This document shows positions 33,726-42,960 of a stretch of 49,582 nucleotides of DNA, one piece after another. The first letter of the stretch is position 1. Each line of letters opens with the position of its first letter. The translations under genes were made by a program, and so were the position numbers. Source of the DNA: Kiloniellaceae bacterium (GTDB lineage: Bacteria; Pseudomonadota; Alphaproteobacteria; Kiloniellales; Kiloniellaceae); the NCBI GenBank assembly GCA_021776195.1, contig JAJFGK010000040.1, forward strand, positions 1 through 49,582, written 5' to 3'. The notes under the pieces are model-generated. The model ran no database searches. It saw only the letters and a list, made by a program, of their open reading frames with translations, and was not told the DNA's origin.

Positions 33726-36163
33726 TCGGTCTTGCGCATCCAGATCTGGTACATCTCGGCAAAGCAGTCGGGCTCTCGTTCCTCGAAAGCCGCCCAGTTG
33801 ATCAGGTCGACAAGGTCGGGGTCGTCCGGAAAGCGCGCCCGGTAGCGCCGGCGCATCTCGCCATCGGGCCCCTCGAGCCCAAGAAACGCCAACTCGAGGC
33901 TGGCCATGGCCTCGACGATACGCGGCAGGGTGAAGCGATGTTCCTGGACATGAAAGATCAGGTCGCGGCAGAGCGACAGGCTGTAGAAGTCGCGGCCCTG
34001 GGCCAGCTTGGCGAAGAGCGGTTCGTCCTGGCGCGCCAGGATCTCCGCACGGCAGCGGCGGATGTCCTCGGCGCTGCCCTGCCAGCCCCGTTCGGCGATC
34101 AGGGCGCGGGCCGCGACCACATGACGGCGTGCCAGTTCGCTGTAGAGCGAGACCTTCAGCAGGCCGCCGGGCGCCAATCGGTCGCGCAGCATGCGCCAGC
34201 CTGCCAGGGGGTCGCCCAGGTGGTGCAGGACGCCCGAGCATTCGATGAGATCGAATGGCCCCAGGTCGGCCGGCAGCGCCAGGATATCGCCCTGGGCAAA
34301 GCGCAGGTTGGCGATCGCGAGGTCGTCGGCCTGACGCTGGGCGTAGGCCAGGCTGGCCCGGCTCAGGTCGATGGCGAGGACCGAGGCGCCTTCGTAGAGG
34401 CGGGCCGCCAGGATGGCGTGGCGGCCGGTGCCGCAGCCGGCAATCAGGACCGACGGCCGGTCCGGCAGGCTCTCGGGTGGAAGGGCGGCGGGGGGCAACA
34501 GCTGGCGCATCACCTGGGCCAGCGGGCGCGGCTGCAGGTGCGCGAGGCCGGACCAGCGCGGATAGGGGTTCTCCTCATACTGCTGGCGTACCGCCTCGGA
34601 GACACCCTGGGTGATCGGGGTCAGAGACTCGATCCTTGCCGCCAGCACCGCCTCTGTCGCCGGCTCGCTCACCTGAAGACGCACCAGTCCCGCCAAGGCC
34701 GCGGGCCAGCCCGGTCCCTCCAGGTCGGGTAGGCTGCCCAGGGACTGGTAACAGGCGCAGACCGCAAGGCCGAGAGATCTGTTCGGGTCCGCCGGCCCGA
34801 GCTCTTGCAAGCGCTCGACGAGGGCCGACCGCGCCGTCTCTTCCGCTGCGCCGATGTCGAACAGGTACTCGTTCAAGAAACACTGGCGGGCCAGTGCCAA
34901 CGCGAAAGGCAGCAGCGCCTCGGAGTCGGCCGTGCCGCGGATCACGAGCAGGAGCAGACCGTGCCTGACCGCCGTCAGGACTCGTTCGAGACCGGGGTCC
35001 GGCAGGATGCAGCGCTCCATCAGGCCGATGAGGAGGGGTGCATCGAGGTTCGCGACTGTGGCCTCGATCCGCGATGCCCGCGCCGCATCGTCGCTCGGCG
35101 CGCCCAGGGTCCAAAAGGCGGCCAAGGCCGGATCGTTGCGCAGCAGACTGAGGGCCGCTGTCGCGAGATCCTGTGGGTCGAGATCCGGCCGGGCGAGGGC
35201 CCGCAAGAGCAGACCGGCGACACCGGGATTGTGATCGTCGAAGCGGAGCTGACGCAGCAGCGCCGCGAAACTCGACCAGTGGCGGTCCTGGGCTTGGTCG
35301 TCCTCCAGAACCGTGGCAAAGGCGCCCAAACTCTCGCCGTATCGCCCCTGATCGCGCCGGATCAGGGCGAACTGAAAGGCGGCGTCCCGGTTGAGCGGGT
35401 CGATCGCCAAGGCCCGTTGCAGGGTCTCGGCCGCGGCGTCGGGCCGGCCAGCGGCCTGAAGTGCCCCGGCCAGAACCGTCTGCACGGCCGCGTCGTCGGG
35501 CTTCAACGCCGCCGCCCCTTCGGCCGCCGCCAGCCCTTCGGCCGCCCTGCCGCAGGCGATCAGCGCCCGGGCCAGATTGACCTGCACCGACAGCTGCCGT
35601 GGTGCTTGGGTCGCCGCTTCGGCGAGTCGGGCGCGGGCCTCTTCGGGTCGGCCCTGTTCGAGCAGCAGACTGCCCAGATTGTTGAGCGCGCCGATCCGGT
35701 TGTCGAGGGTCGGGCCGGGCGCAAGGCGAAGACCCGCCTCGTATCCGGCAATGGCGGCCGCGGCGTCGCCGGCCTCTTGGTGCAGGCTGGCGAGGGCGAA
35801 ATGGGCCGCGGCGTAACCGGGATCGCTGTCCAAGGCCTGTTGGTAGTGTGCCGCGGCGCGGGTCCGCTCGCCTGCCTTACGCAGCAGGCCGGCGAGGTTG
35901 AACCGGGCCTGGGCCATGGCCGGACTGACCGCCAAGGCCCGCTCGATCAAGTCGATGCCCGCTGCGGTCTGGCCGCTGGATGCGGCGATGAGACCGAGCA
36001 GATGCAGGGCGTCGGGGTGACGGGGGTCCCGGGCCAGGATCTGCCGATAGAGCTCTTCGGCCTCGCGCAGGCGCCCGGCCTGATGGTGCGCCACGGCCTG
36101 TTGTAAACGCGTGGCGCCCGGGGGATCGCCCGGACCGGGCGGCCGTTGATCTTTGCTGGCCAT
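33722..36163 (-). CDS. TPR protein with C-terminal SAM-dependent methyltransferase
   Basis: 813 aa. Residues 10-275 are tetratricopeptide repeats (AVAHHQAGRLREAEELYRQI, LNNLGSLLLEQGRPEEARAR, and others). After a helical middle region, a class-I methyltransferase begins near residue 571: SVLIAGCGTGRHAILAARL (SAM motif I), VLAIDLSRASLAYAQ, and FDLIECSGVLHHLGDPLAGW. Such proteins often modify envelope glycans or lipids, but the acceptor is unknown. ATG 36163 is used because the TPR region begins directly after it. It is the last gene of the ABC-cNMP-methyltransferase run, 13 bp after the small methyltransferase. Confidence 0.9.
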   Translation of the reverse strand: MASKDQRPPGPGDPPGATRLQQAVAHHQAGRLREAEELYRQILARDPRHPDALHLLGLIAASSGQTAAGIDLIERALAVSPAMAQARFNLAGLLRKAGERTRAAAHYQQALDSDPGYAAAHFALASLHQEAGDAAAAIAGYEAGLRLAPGPTLDNRIGALNNLGSLLLEQGRPEEARARLAEAATQAPRQLSVQVNLARALIACGRAAEGLAAAEGAAALKPDDAAVQTVLAGALQAAGRPDAAAETLQRALAIDPLNRDAAFQFALIRRDQGRYGESLGAFATVLEDDQAQDRHWSSFAALLRQLRFDDHNPGVAGLLLRALARPDLDPQDLATAALSLLRNDPALAAFWTLGAPSDDAARASRIEATVANLDAPLLIGLMERCILPDPGLERVLTAVRHGLLLLVIRGTADSEALLPFALALARQCFLNEYLFDIGAAEETARSALVERLQELGPADPNRSLGLAVCACYQSLGSLPDLEGPGWPAALAGLVRLQVSEPATEAVLAARIESLTPITQGVSEAVRQQYEENPYPRWSGLAHLQPRPLAQVMRQLLPPAALPPESLPDRPSVLIAGCGTGRHAILAARLYEGASVLAIDLSRASLAYAQRQADDLAIANLRFAQGDILALPADLGPFDLIECSGVLHHLGDPLAGWRMLRDRLAPGGLLKVSLYSELARRHVVAARALIAERGWQGSAEDIRRCRAEILARQDEPLFAKLAQGRDFYSLSLCRDLIFHVQEHRFTLPRIVEAMASLELAFLGLEGPDGEMRRRYRARFPDDPDLVDLINWAAFEEREPDCFAEMYQIWMRKTD

Positions 36164-36176
36164 CCCGCGGCGCCGA

Positions 36177-36665
36177 TCAGGACGCGCGGTAGAAGTAGTA
36201 GCGCCCCGAGGCGATGCCTGCCGGCAGGTCCGGACTGGCCGCCGCCTCATAGGGCAGGGGCTGATCGGACAGCACGATCCCGCCCGGGCGCATCAAGGCC
36301 GGCAACTGCCCGGCCAGAAAGGCCGAGGTCACCGCGTCGATGTCCGGCTGGCCGCTGCCGAGATCGGCGTGCAGCAGGGCGACGGTGCCGCCGAAACGCC
36401 GGGCCGCCAGGGGCAGGCTTTCCTCGATCGGGCCCTCGAAAAGATGCTCCGGGTCGGGCCGGCAGCTAGGGTGAGCCGCCACCTTGCGCTCGAAGACGAA
36501 GATCTCGCGCCCGGCGCAGCGTTCGCGCAGATGGTCGAAGGTCCGCCCGTTGCCAAGGCCCAGTTCGAAGACCGGGCCGTCCAGGGACGCGGCCAGGGCC
36601 GCGGCGTGGTTCAAGCAGGCCCGCTGCGCCTCCAGGCGGCGAATGAAGGAATCGAGACGGGACAT
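36177..36665 (-). CDS. Small class-I SAM-dependent methyltransferase
   Basis: 162 aa. DGPVFELGLGNGRTFDHLRE near residue 30 is a Gly-rich SAM-binding motif I, followed by EIFVFERKVAAHPS (acidic motif II) and ALLHADLGSG. The tail PGGIVLSDQPLP resembles motif post-VI strands. Short for the family but complete in fold elements; acceptor unknown. ATG 36665 gives a start MSRLDSFIRRLEAQRACLNH; a longer frame would overlap the cNMP gene. Lies between the cNMP-binding and TPR-methyltransferase genes with gaps of 16 and 13 bp. Confidence 0.75.
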   Translation of the reverse strand: MSRLDSFIRRLEAQRACLNHAAALAASLDGPVFELGLGNGRTFDHLRERCAGREIFVFERKVAAHPSCRPDPEHLFEGPIEESLPLAARRFGGTVALLHADLGSGQPDIDAVTSAFLAGQLPALMRPGGIVLSDQPLPYEAAASPDLPAGIASGRYYFYRAS

Positions 36666-36681
36666 GGGGCGAGCAAGGGCC

Positions 36682-37137
36682 TCAGGAAGCCTGGCTGGCA
36701 CGGGCCTCGCGCAGCTGCGCGGTGGTGTGTTCCAGGCGGGCCGCCAGGACCCGCATGATCTCGATCCCCATGTCGGGGAAGTCGATGACCATGCGGAAAA
36801 ACAGCTCCTTGGTGATCCGCAGGGTGACCAGATCGGTCTTGGCCTGAACCGTCGCGGTGCGCGGCACGTCGCAGAGAATGGCGATCTCGCCGATAATGTC
36901 GTTGCGCGCCAGGGTCGCCACCGAAAGGGGCCCGGCGGGAGTGGCGATCAGCACATCTGCCTCCCCCTCGACCACGATATAGGCGGAATCGCCGGCGTCG
37001 CCCTGGCTGAAGAGCGGCTGGCCGGGGCTGAATTGAATCCGCTCGCTGGCGAAGGCCATCAGCTTCAGCTTGGGTGGCTCGATCTTCGCGAACATCGGTA
37101 TCTTGCGGAGGATCTCCACCTCCTGTTCGATCGACAT
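36682..37137 (-). CDS. Cyclic nucleotide-binding domain protein
   Basis: 151 aa consisting almost wholly of one cNMP-binding beta-roll: FAKIEPPKLKLMAFASERI, GDAGDSAYIVVEGEADVLI, and the phosphate-binding cassette IIGEIAILCDVPRTATVQA, which keeps the conserved glutamate and the arginine that contacts the cyclic phosphate. There is no DNA-binding helix-turn-helix, so it is not a CRP-type regulator; it may act by protein contact. It lies 29 bp downstream of the ABC transporter gene on the same strand, which suggests that it regulates that protein. Confidence 0.9.
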   Translation of the reverse strand: MSIEQEVEILRKIPMFAKIEPPKLKLMAFASERIQFSPGQPLFSQGDAGDSAYIVVEGEADVLIATPAGPLSVATLARNDIIGEIAILCDVPRTATVQAKTDLVTLRITKELFFRMVIDFPDMGIEIMRVLAARLEHTTAQLREARASQAS

Positions 37138-37166
37138 CGCTATGCTTCCTTCCTTCTCACTCCAAG

Positions 37167-39887
37167 CTACTCCGCCGCGGCGATCAGGGCACGAAACGCG
37201 GACCCTGGCCGATTGAGATCGGTGATGTCGCCCTGCTCGACCACGCGACCGCCCTCCAGCACCACGACGCGCTGGAAACGCTCGGCCATGGAGGCCCGCT
37301 GCAGGGTCCAGATCACGCCCCGGCCAGCGCGGTATTTCAGGATATTATCCAAAAGGCGCCCCTGAGTCGCGCCGTCCATGACCGCCACCGCTTCGTTGAC
37401 CACCAGCAGGTCGGGTTCCTTCAGCAGCGCGCGGGCCAGGCCCAGCTTCTGGCGCTGAATCGATGACAGGCGCTTGCCGCCGACCCCGACCTGATAATCC
37501 AGCCCGATCTCGATCACCGTGGTGCGCAGGCCGAGGTCGTCGAGCACTTCGGTGATAACGCGCTCGACGGTTTCCTGGGCTTGCGCCCGGCCATGGGCAA
37601 TGCGGCCGAAGAGGATATTGTCTTGCAGCGCGGAGGCCGCGTTGTAGATGTCGTCCCGGTAGACCTCGACCCCTTTTGGGTCCTGCTCGGCGAGGATCTC
37701 GGCAAAGCGGTGGCGCGCCCGCACGATGCGCTCTTGCATTTCATCGTCGACCAGGCCGAGACGATGACGCTGTTCGATGTAGGGAAAGGAGAGGCCCAGC
37801 AGCTTGCGCCTGTCGTCCGGGGTGATGGTCTCGAGACCGGCGGTCTCGAGACGCGCCATCAGGGTTTTGTAGTCCGGCAGGTCATCTTCGATGATGAAGC
37901 TGAACTGCTCGAAGAAGGGGTGTCCGGCGGGTAGGTCGGCGAAGATCTCGACCATGGTCTTGGCGATCGACTGGCCCATGTTCAACAGCGGCTCGCGCAG
38001 TTCGAGCTCGTCGAGAACTTGATTCAGCAGGGCATTGTCGCCCAGCGCGGAATCGACGTAATCCGGCTTGACCGGGGTCCCGAACAGGAGGTTCTCGGCC
38101 AGCGTGGCACTGGCGTTGTAGTGGTCGGTGGAAAAGCGCACCACCAGATCGCTGAGCCCGTCGCGGGCCAGGCGCTCGACCAGCCCTTCGCGGGCGGCGA
38201 GAATGGCGGCCGCCGCGGCCGGCTTGGCATGGGGGTCCAACGTGCCGGTGAGGCCGAAGCGATAGACGTCGTTCTGGAACTCCACCAGGCTCAGAATCTC
38301 GATCAGGCGCTCGGTCATCTGCGCGGGATCGCTTACGCCGGCCGCGGCGTAGTCGACCCAGTCGGCCTGGAAGTCGAAATCCGGGTTGCCCGAGAGTTTT
38401 GCCTCGGAGATATCGCGCGCGCGCTTGGCCGCGGCCGGGCCCTGGTAGTCCGCGGCGCGAAGCGGTCTGTGCACCAGCCCGTAGAGCATGTTGTCGCGCA
38501 CGGTGCGCGGAAAGTGATAGCAGTCCTGACCGACGAAGGACATGCGCCGCCCGGTCACCGCCGAGGGCAGGGTCTCGACGTCGCGGCCGCCGATTTTCAC
38601 CGTGCCGCCGCTGGCCTGGGTCAGCCCGGCCAGGATCATGGCGACATGCTCCTTGCCGCTGCCGCTCGGCCCGACGATGGCGAGCTGCTGGTCCAGGGGG
38701 ACGGTAAAGGAGATACCCTCCAGGAGCCTGAAATCGTTGTCGTCCAAGAGCGATACGGCGGAGGCGACAAGGTCGCCCGACAGCGCCGGCCCGTCATCGG
38801 CCACGAGGGCCTGTTTGACCGGGTCGATCATCGCGCTCGGCTGGAACTGTTCGATGACCTGATCGTACTTGATTTGCACATCGGCGCGGTTCTGTTCCCA
38901 GTCGATCAGCTCTTTGATCGGTCCCGGCAGATCCTTATAGGCGGCAATGACCGCGACCAGGGCGCCGATATCGAGGTAGCCGTAAATCGCCAGCAGACCG
39001 CCGCCGAGGTAGAAGACGAAGGGGGTGAACTGGGACAGCAGGTTGTTCAGGAACTTGACGAAGAACTTGCGCTGAAAAATCTCGTAGCGAATGTAGAAAA
39101 TCCGCCCCAGGCGCTCGGCGAGATCGGCGCGCTCATAGTTGCTCGTGTCGTGGGCCTGAATCTCCACCGCGCCATCGACCAACTCGCCGATGCGCCCGGC
39201 TAGCTGGCGCGCGGTGATCTGGCGCTGGCGGCCGAGCTGCAGGATCCGCTGACGCAGCTTCGGGATGATGAAGGCCTGCACCAGCACGATGGCCAGTGCA
39301 ATCGAACCCAGCCAGATCGATTGCACGAGGATGAAGACCAGGGCGGTCAGCGCCTGGCCGCCGAGGAAGACCGGCGTGACAAAGGCATCGCCGATGAAGC
39401 CGCCCAAGGGCTCCACCTCGTCCTTGATCATGGTCGCCATTTCGGACTGCTTGACCCGGCGCATGTGCAGCAGGGGAAAGCGCAGGATCCGATCGCCGAG
39501 CTCGAAGCGCAGGCGGCGCAACATGCGCTCGCCCATGCGGCCCTTTTGCGTGTTGATGGCGAACTTGAAGAGCCCGTTGATCATGACCAGCGCGAGGAAC
39601 GCCACGCTGAGCGCGACCAGCATGTCGGTCTGCTCCAGCGCGAAGCCGCCGAAGATCTCGAAAGCCTGACCGTCGGCGCCTTCGGAGAAAGGCAGCTCGA
39701 AGCGCATGAAAGGCTGGGTCGAACCCGGATCGTCGAAGCCTTGGCCCTGTATGCCTTCGTTGACGATCGATTTCGGTATGTTGAGGGAGAAGAAGTAGAA
39801 CGGCAGGGAGATCATTACCAACAGCAAGATCGCGCTCTGTTCGCGTCGGCTGTGACCCCAGATGTATCTAAAGAGATTGCGTTCCAT
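37167..39887 (-). CDS. Large ABC-transporter-like protein with degenerate, expanded nucleotide-binding domain
   Basis: 906 aa half-transporter layout. The membrane domain spans about residues 15-345 with six helices. The nucleotide-binding domain begins with VGPSGSGKEHVAMILAG (Walker A near residue 405, but Ser/Thr after Lys is Glu) and a Q-loop MSFVGQDCYHFPRTVRDNM near 455. The signature is LSSIQRQKLGLARALL (instead of LSGGQ) near 806, Walker B is LLVVNEAVAVMD (Asp to Asn), and the H-loop is WTLQRASMAERF (His to Gln). Walker A and signature are about 400 residues apart, versus roughly 110 usually. The insertion contains two further Q-loop-like segments, STDHYNASATLAENLLFG and RDDIYNAASALQDNILFG. 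ATG 39887 is used; longer starts lack similarity. ATP turnover is doubtful; substrate unknown. Co-directional with the cNMP gene. Confidence 0.88.
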   Translation of the reverse strand: MERNLFRYIWGHSRREQSAILLLVMISLPFYFFSLNIPKSIVNEGIQGQGFDDPGSTQPFMRFELPFSEGADGQAFEIFGGFALEQTDMLVALSVAFLALVMINGLFKFAINTQKGRMGERMLRRLRFELGDRILRFPLLHMRRVKQSEMATMIKDEVEPLGGFIGDAFVTPVFLGGQALTALVFILVQSIWLGSIALAIVLVQAFIIPKLRQRILQLGRQRQITARQLAGRIGELVDGAVEIQAHDTSNYERADLAERLGRIFYIRYEIFQRKFFVKFLNNLLSQFTPFVFYLGGGLLAIYGYLDIGALVAVIAAYKDLPGPIKELIDWEQNRADVQIKYDQVIEQFQPSAMIDPVKQALVADDGPALSGDLVASAVSLLDDNDFRLLEGISFTVPLDQQLAIVGPSGSGKEHVAMILAGLTQASGGTVKIGGRDVETLPSAVTGRRMSFVGQDCYHFPRTVRDNMLYGLVHRPLRAADYQGPAAAKRARDISEAKLSGNPDFDFQADWVDYAAAGVSDPAQMTERLIEILSLVEFQNDVYRFGLTGTLDPHAKPAAAAAILAAREGLVERLARDGLSDLVVRFSTDHYNASATLAENLLFGTPVKPDYVDSALGDNALLNQVLDELELREPLLNMGQSIAKTMVEIFADLPAGHPFFEQFSFIIEDDLPDYKTLMARLETAGLETITPDDRRKLLGLSFPYIEQRHRLGLVDDEMQERIVRARHRFAEILAEQDPKGVEVYRDDIYNAASALQDNILFGRIAHGRAQAQETVERVITEVLDDLGLRTTVIEIGLDYQVGVGGKRLSSIQRQKLGLARALLKEPDLLVVNEAVAVMDGATQGRLLDNILKYRAGRGVIWTLQRASMAERFQRVVVLEGGRVVEQGDITDLNRPGSAFRALIAAAE

Positions 39888-40113
39888 TGACCCCTGGCCA
39901 GGCACGGTTCCGTCCCTCGCCCCCGCTATCGCCGCCGCTCGCAGCAGGCGCAACTTAGACCAAGGGTCTCAAGGGGTAAACTCCCGCCCGATCAACCTTT
40001 TGTGGATCTGCACCCGGGTGGGTTCCGCGTCCCTCCGGGCCCGCAAGCCCCTTCCGCCGCCTCCCCGGCTGTGGCATAGTCGCGCCGCGCCGCAGCGCCA
40101 ATCGGGGGCTAGA

Positions 40114-41346
40114 ATGACAAGACGAGCCAAGGACAAGCGTGTCCTGATATACAGTCACGACAGCTTCGGTCTGGGCCATCTGCGCCGTTGCCGCGAGATC
40201 GCGCACACCCTGGTTGAAGCCCAGAAGTCCACCTCGGTGCTGATCCTCACCGGTTCGCCGATCATCGGCGCCTTCGACTTCAAGTCGCGGGTCGACTTCG
40301 TGCGCATTCCCGGTGTCATCAAGCTGCGCAATGGCGACTACACCTCCTTGAAGCTCTACATCGATGTCGAGCAGACCTTGGCCATGCGCGCCTCGATCAT
40401 CGAGCACACGGCAAAGATTTACGATCCCGACCTCTTTATCGTCGACAAGGAACCGCTCGGTCTGCGCGGCGAGGTCGAGACCACGCTGCAAATGCTGCGC
40501 GCGCGCGGCACGCCTTGCGTGCTCGGCCTGCGCGACGTCATGGACGAGCCGGGCCTGCTGGCGCACGAGTGGGAGCGCAAGCAAGCCATCCCGGCGCTGC
40601 AGAACTACTACGACGCGATCTGGGTCTATGGCCTGCCGCAGATCTGCGATCCCCTGGAGGGGCTGGGCGTGCCCGCCGCGGTGCGCGACAAGATGACCTA
40701 CACCGGCTATTTGAAGCGCGACCTGCCAAAGACCAGCTCGCCGCTGCGCCTGGAGAAGATCAAGGACGAATTCGTGCTGGTCACGGTCGGCGGCGGCGGC
40801 GATGGCGAGGCGATTATCGATTGGGTTCTGCGCGCCTACGAGCATGACCCCGACCAGCCCATGCCGGCCTTGCTGGTGCTGGGGCCCTTCATGAGCGGCG
40901 AGCTGCAGGCCGAGTTCATGGTACGGGTCAACCGGCTCTCGAACGTCGAGGCCATCACCTTCGACAGCCACATCGAGACGCTGCTGGACCGGGCCGCCGG
41001 GGTCGTCTGCATGGGAGGCTACAACACCTTTTGCGAGGTGCTATCCTTCGACAAGCGGGCCATCTTCGTGCCGCGCACGCACCCCCGCATGGAACAGTAC
41101 ATCCGGGCCTCCCGGGCCCAGAGCATGGGCTTGACCCGCATGCTGCTGGACGACGGCGTACGCGATCCGCGCACCATGGCGACCGTGCTGCGCTCGCTGC
41201 CGAATCAACCGCTGCCTTCCGAGACCGTGGTGCCCGGCCTGTTGGATGGCCGGGATTCGGTGATCAAGCTGGCGCAGCAACTGCTGCGCCGCCGCATGCG
41301 CCAGTCGCTTGCCGCCGTCGGGGAAGCCGACAAGGCTTCGGGCTGA
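40114..41346 (+). CDS. Predicted glycosyltransferase (COG4671-like, GT-B fold)
   Basis: 410 aa. N-terminal IYSHDSFGLGHLRRCREIAH is the glycine-rich GT-B donor/acceptor loop seen in COG4671-type and MurG-like enzymes. The C-terminal domain has LVTVGGGGDGEAIIDWVLRA and VVCMGGYNTFCEVLSFDKRA plus FVPRTHPRMEQYIRA, which form the nucleotide-sugar site. Reaction and acceptor are unknown. GGGGG lies 5 bp before ATG 40114. Divergent from the degenerate ABC gene (226-bp spacer 39888-40113), so the two transcription units may be co-regulated. Confidence 0.87.
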   Translation: MTRRAKDKRVLIYSHDSFGLGHLRRCREIAHTLVEAQKSTSVLILTGSPIIGAFDFKSRVDFVRIPGVIKLRNGDYTSLKLYIDVEQTLAMRASIIEHTAKIYDPDLFIVDKEPLGLRGEVETTLQMLRARGTPCVLGLRDVMDEPGLLAHEWERKQAIPALQNYYDAIWVYGLPQICDPLEGLGVPAAVRDKMTYTGYLKRDLPKTSSPLRLEKIKDEFVLVTVGGGGDGEAIIDWVLRAYEHDPDQPMPALLVLGPFMSGELQAEFMVRVNRLSNVEAITFDSHIETLLDRAAGVVCMGGYNTFCEVLSFDKRAIFVPRTHPRMEQYIRASRAQSMGLTRMLLDDGVRDPRTMATVLRSLPNQPLPSETVVPGLLDGRDSVIKLAQQLLRRRMRQSLAAVGEADKASG

Positions 41347-41377
41347 CAATCGGCGCGGCGCGCCTCCGGCGGCCTGC

Positions 41378-42100
41378 CTACTTCGCGGCCAACTGCGGCT
41401 CGCCGATTTCGCGGACCAGCTTGTTCAGAATGGCGCGGGCAAAGTCATCGTAGCCCTCGGCGATCAGCACGAAGGCCCCCGGCCCGCCGATCACGTAGTC
41501 GATGAAGTACTCTTTCAGGAAGGGTTCCAGATCGATGATGGCCAGGCCGTTGATCGTGATCCCGCGGACCAGGGCGCGGTTGCGGGCCCGGTCGGGACGA
41601 TCGCCGATAAAGGTGACGAAGCCGCCGTCGGCGGCAATGTCGATCACCTGACGCTCGCCGACGAAACCGTTGTTCGCGAACTGCGCCGCGGCGGCATCGA
41701 TCGCGGCTTTCAGCGAGGTGCCGCCGCCGCCGATATGGCGCGGGGTCCGGTCCAGGGCGTCGGCGAAGGCCAGGGCGGCCGCCGGGCTGTCGATCAGGGT
41801 CCAGCCGACGGCCATGACGTGGCTGCGCCGGTCCGACCACTGCATCATGGAAACGGCGATGCCGCGCGGCCCGGCCGCGTCGATGGCGCCGAGCACCGCG
41901 GGATGGCGAAAGGCTTCGGCGGTGCCGGCCATCTGCAGCTCGAACTCGTCTTCATCGACCGAAGTCGACACGTCGATCGCCAGCAGCAGCTCGAGCGCCA
42001 CCGGCTGTTCCGCGCGGGCGCGCTCCGGGCCTGGCGCTGCCAGGATCAGTGTCGCGGATACAATCAGGCCTGCCAGGCCGCGATGAAGATACCTGTTCAT
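41378..42100 (-). CDS. DUF1194 secreted VWA-like protein
   Basis: 240 aa. Signal peptide at residues 1-30 (LAGLIVSATLILAAPGPERA then RAEQ). The mature part begins VALELLLAIDVSTSVDEDEF, a DxSxS metal-ion-dependent adhesion site of the von Willebrand A fold; TPRHIGGGGTSLKAAIDA and RQVIDIAADGG contribute further MIDAS positions. DUF1194 is common in alphaproteobacteria and uncharacterised. Third of a minus-strand run with the CpXC and zincin genes. Confidence 0.9.
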   Translation of the reverse strand: MNRYLHRGLAGLIVSATLILAAPGPERARAEQPVALELLLAIDVSTSVDEDEFELQMAGTAEAFRHPAVLGAIDAAGPRGIAVSMMQWSDRRSHVMAVGWTLIDSPAAALAFADALDRTPRHIGGGGTSLKAAIDAAAAQFANNGFVGERQVIDIAADGGFVTFIGDRPDRARNRALVRGITINGLAIIDLEPFLKEYFIDYVIGGPGAFVLIAEGYDDFARAILNKLVREIGEPQLAAK

Positions 42101-42168
42101 GGCGCGAGACTATAGCGGGCACAGCGCTGGCGTCCATGCCGGGAAACAGGAATGCGACCCGTCCCCTG

Positions 42169-42216
42169 CTTCAGGCCGCCCGGGCTTCAGGCCGCCCAGG
42201 CTTCAGGCCGCCGTCT
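42169..42216. repeat. Three 16-bp tandem repeats at the 3' end of the CpXC gene
   Basis: CTTCAGGCCGCCCGGG, CTTCAGGCCGCCCAGG and CTTCAGGCCGCCGTCT follow one another. The third copy covers the stop codon of the CpXC-domain gene, and the first two lie just after it, so the array looks like a duplication of the gene's last codons (CGGCCTGAA on the minus strand). Confidence 0.85.
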
Positions 42217-42892
42217 TCAGCAGGAGGCGCTGAAAGTCGACGAAGAGGGCTTCGGCGAGCCGGTCGCGCGCGCCTTGCCAGGCGGCAGGGTCGCCGGTGA
42301 CGTCGTCGAGCAGGGCCTTGGGCGCTTCCAGGGCCTCGATCAGGGTCTGGTCGCGGCTCCGGAGCCAGGCCAGCACCAGGGTCTCGGCCTTGACGTCGAG
42401 CAGGCGCAGTTCGGCATCGCGCATCACCGGGCTCGCCCCCGGGCCGCGCAGGACCAGCATCTTGGCCAGCTCCAGGTCGATATCGTCGATCCCGAGTTCC
42501 TTGGCGATCAGTTTCTCGCGCAGGGCCGCCCAGCCGAAGACCACGCGGGCCCGCAGTCCAGCACCGATCTCCTGTGCGGCAGCCGAGCTGTTCGGGCCGT
42601 AGGACAGGTCGAACGCGTCTTGCGCCTGGGCGCAGAGCGCCTCCCACTGGTCGATGCGCTTGGCGGGAAAGGCGGCGATCCACTGGCCGCGCCCGACGTT
42701 GAGATAGGTGAGGTCGGGGTCGAGGCGGAAGGCATGGTCGCACTGGCCGCAGGGTTGGCGCTGGAACGATCCGTCGATGATGGCGTCGCGGAAGTCGGGC
42801 CGCCGGTCCGCGTTGACGCTGTAGACGGCCTTGAAGGGGACGTCAGCGCCACAGGCCGGACATTTCAGGGTAACCAAGCGGAAGATCGACAT
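42203..42892 (-). CDS. CpXC-domain zinc-ribbon protein
   Basis: 229 aa. The N-terminal KCPACGADVPFKAVYSVNA and PCGQCDHAFRLDP place four cysteines in two CxxC pairs around residues 11-52, forming the CpXC (PF14353) zinc ribbon. The remainder is a helical region without catalytic motifs (WIAAFPAKRIDQWEALCAQA). No signal peptide; cytoplasmic. Function of CpXC proteins is unknown. It follows the zincin gene on the same strand after a 126-bp gap that is nearly half tandem repeat. Confidence 0.88.
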   Translation of the reverse strand: MSIFRLVTLKCPACGADVPFKAVYSVNADRRPDFRDAIIDGSFQRQPCGQCDHAFRLDPDLTYLNVGRGQWIAAFPAKRIDQWEALCAQAQDAFDLSYGPNSSAAAQEIGAGLRARVVFGWAALREKLIAKELGIDDIDLELAKMLVLRGPGASPVMRDAELRLLDVKAETLVLAWLRSRDQTLIEALEAPKALLDDVTGDPAAWQGARDRLAEALFVDFQRLLLKTAA

Positions 42893-42960
42893 GACATTAC
42901 GGCCTTTCAGAGGAATGTGTGGTCAGCGGCAGGGTCCGGTTCCCAGGGTTCAGGGCCAGA

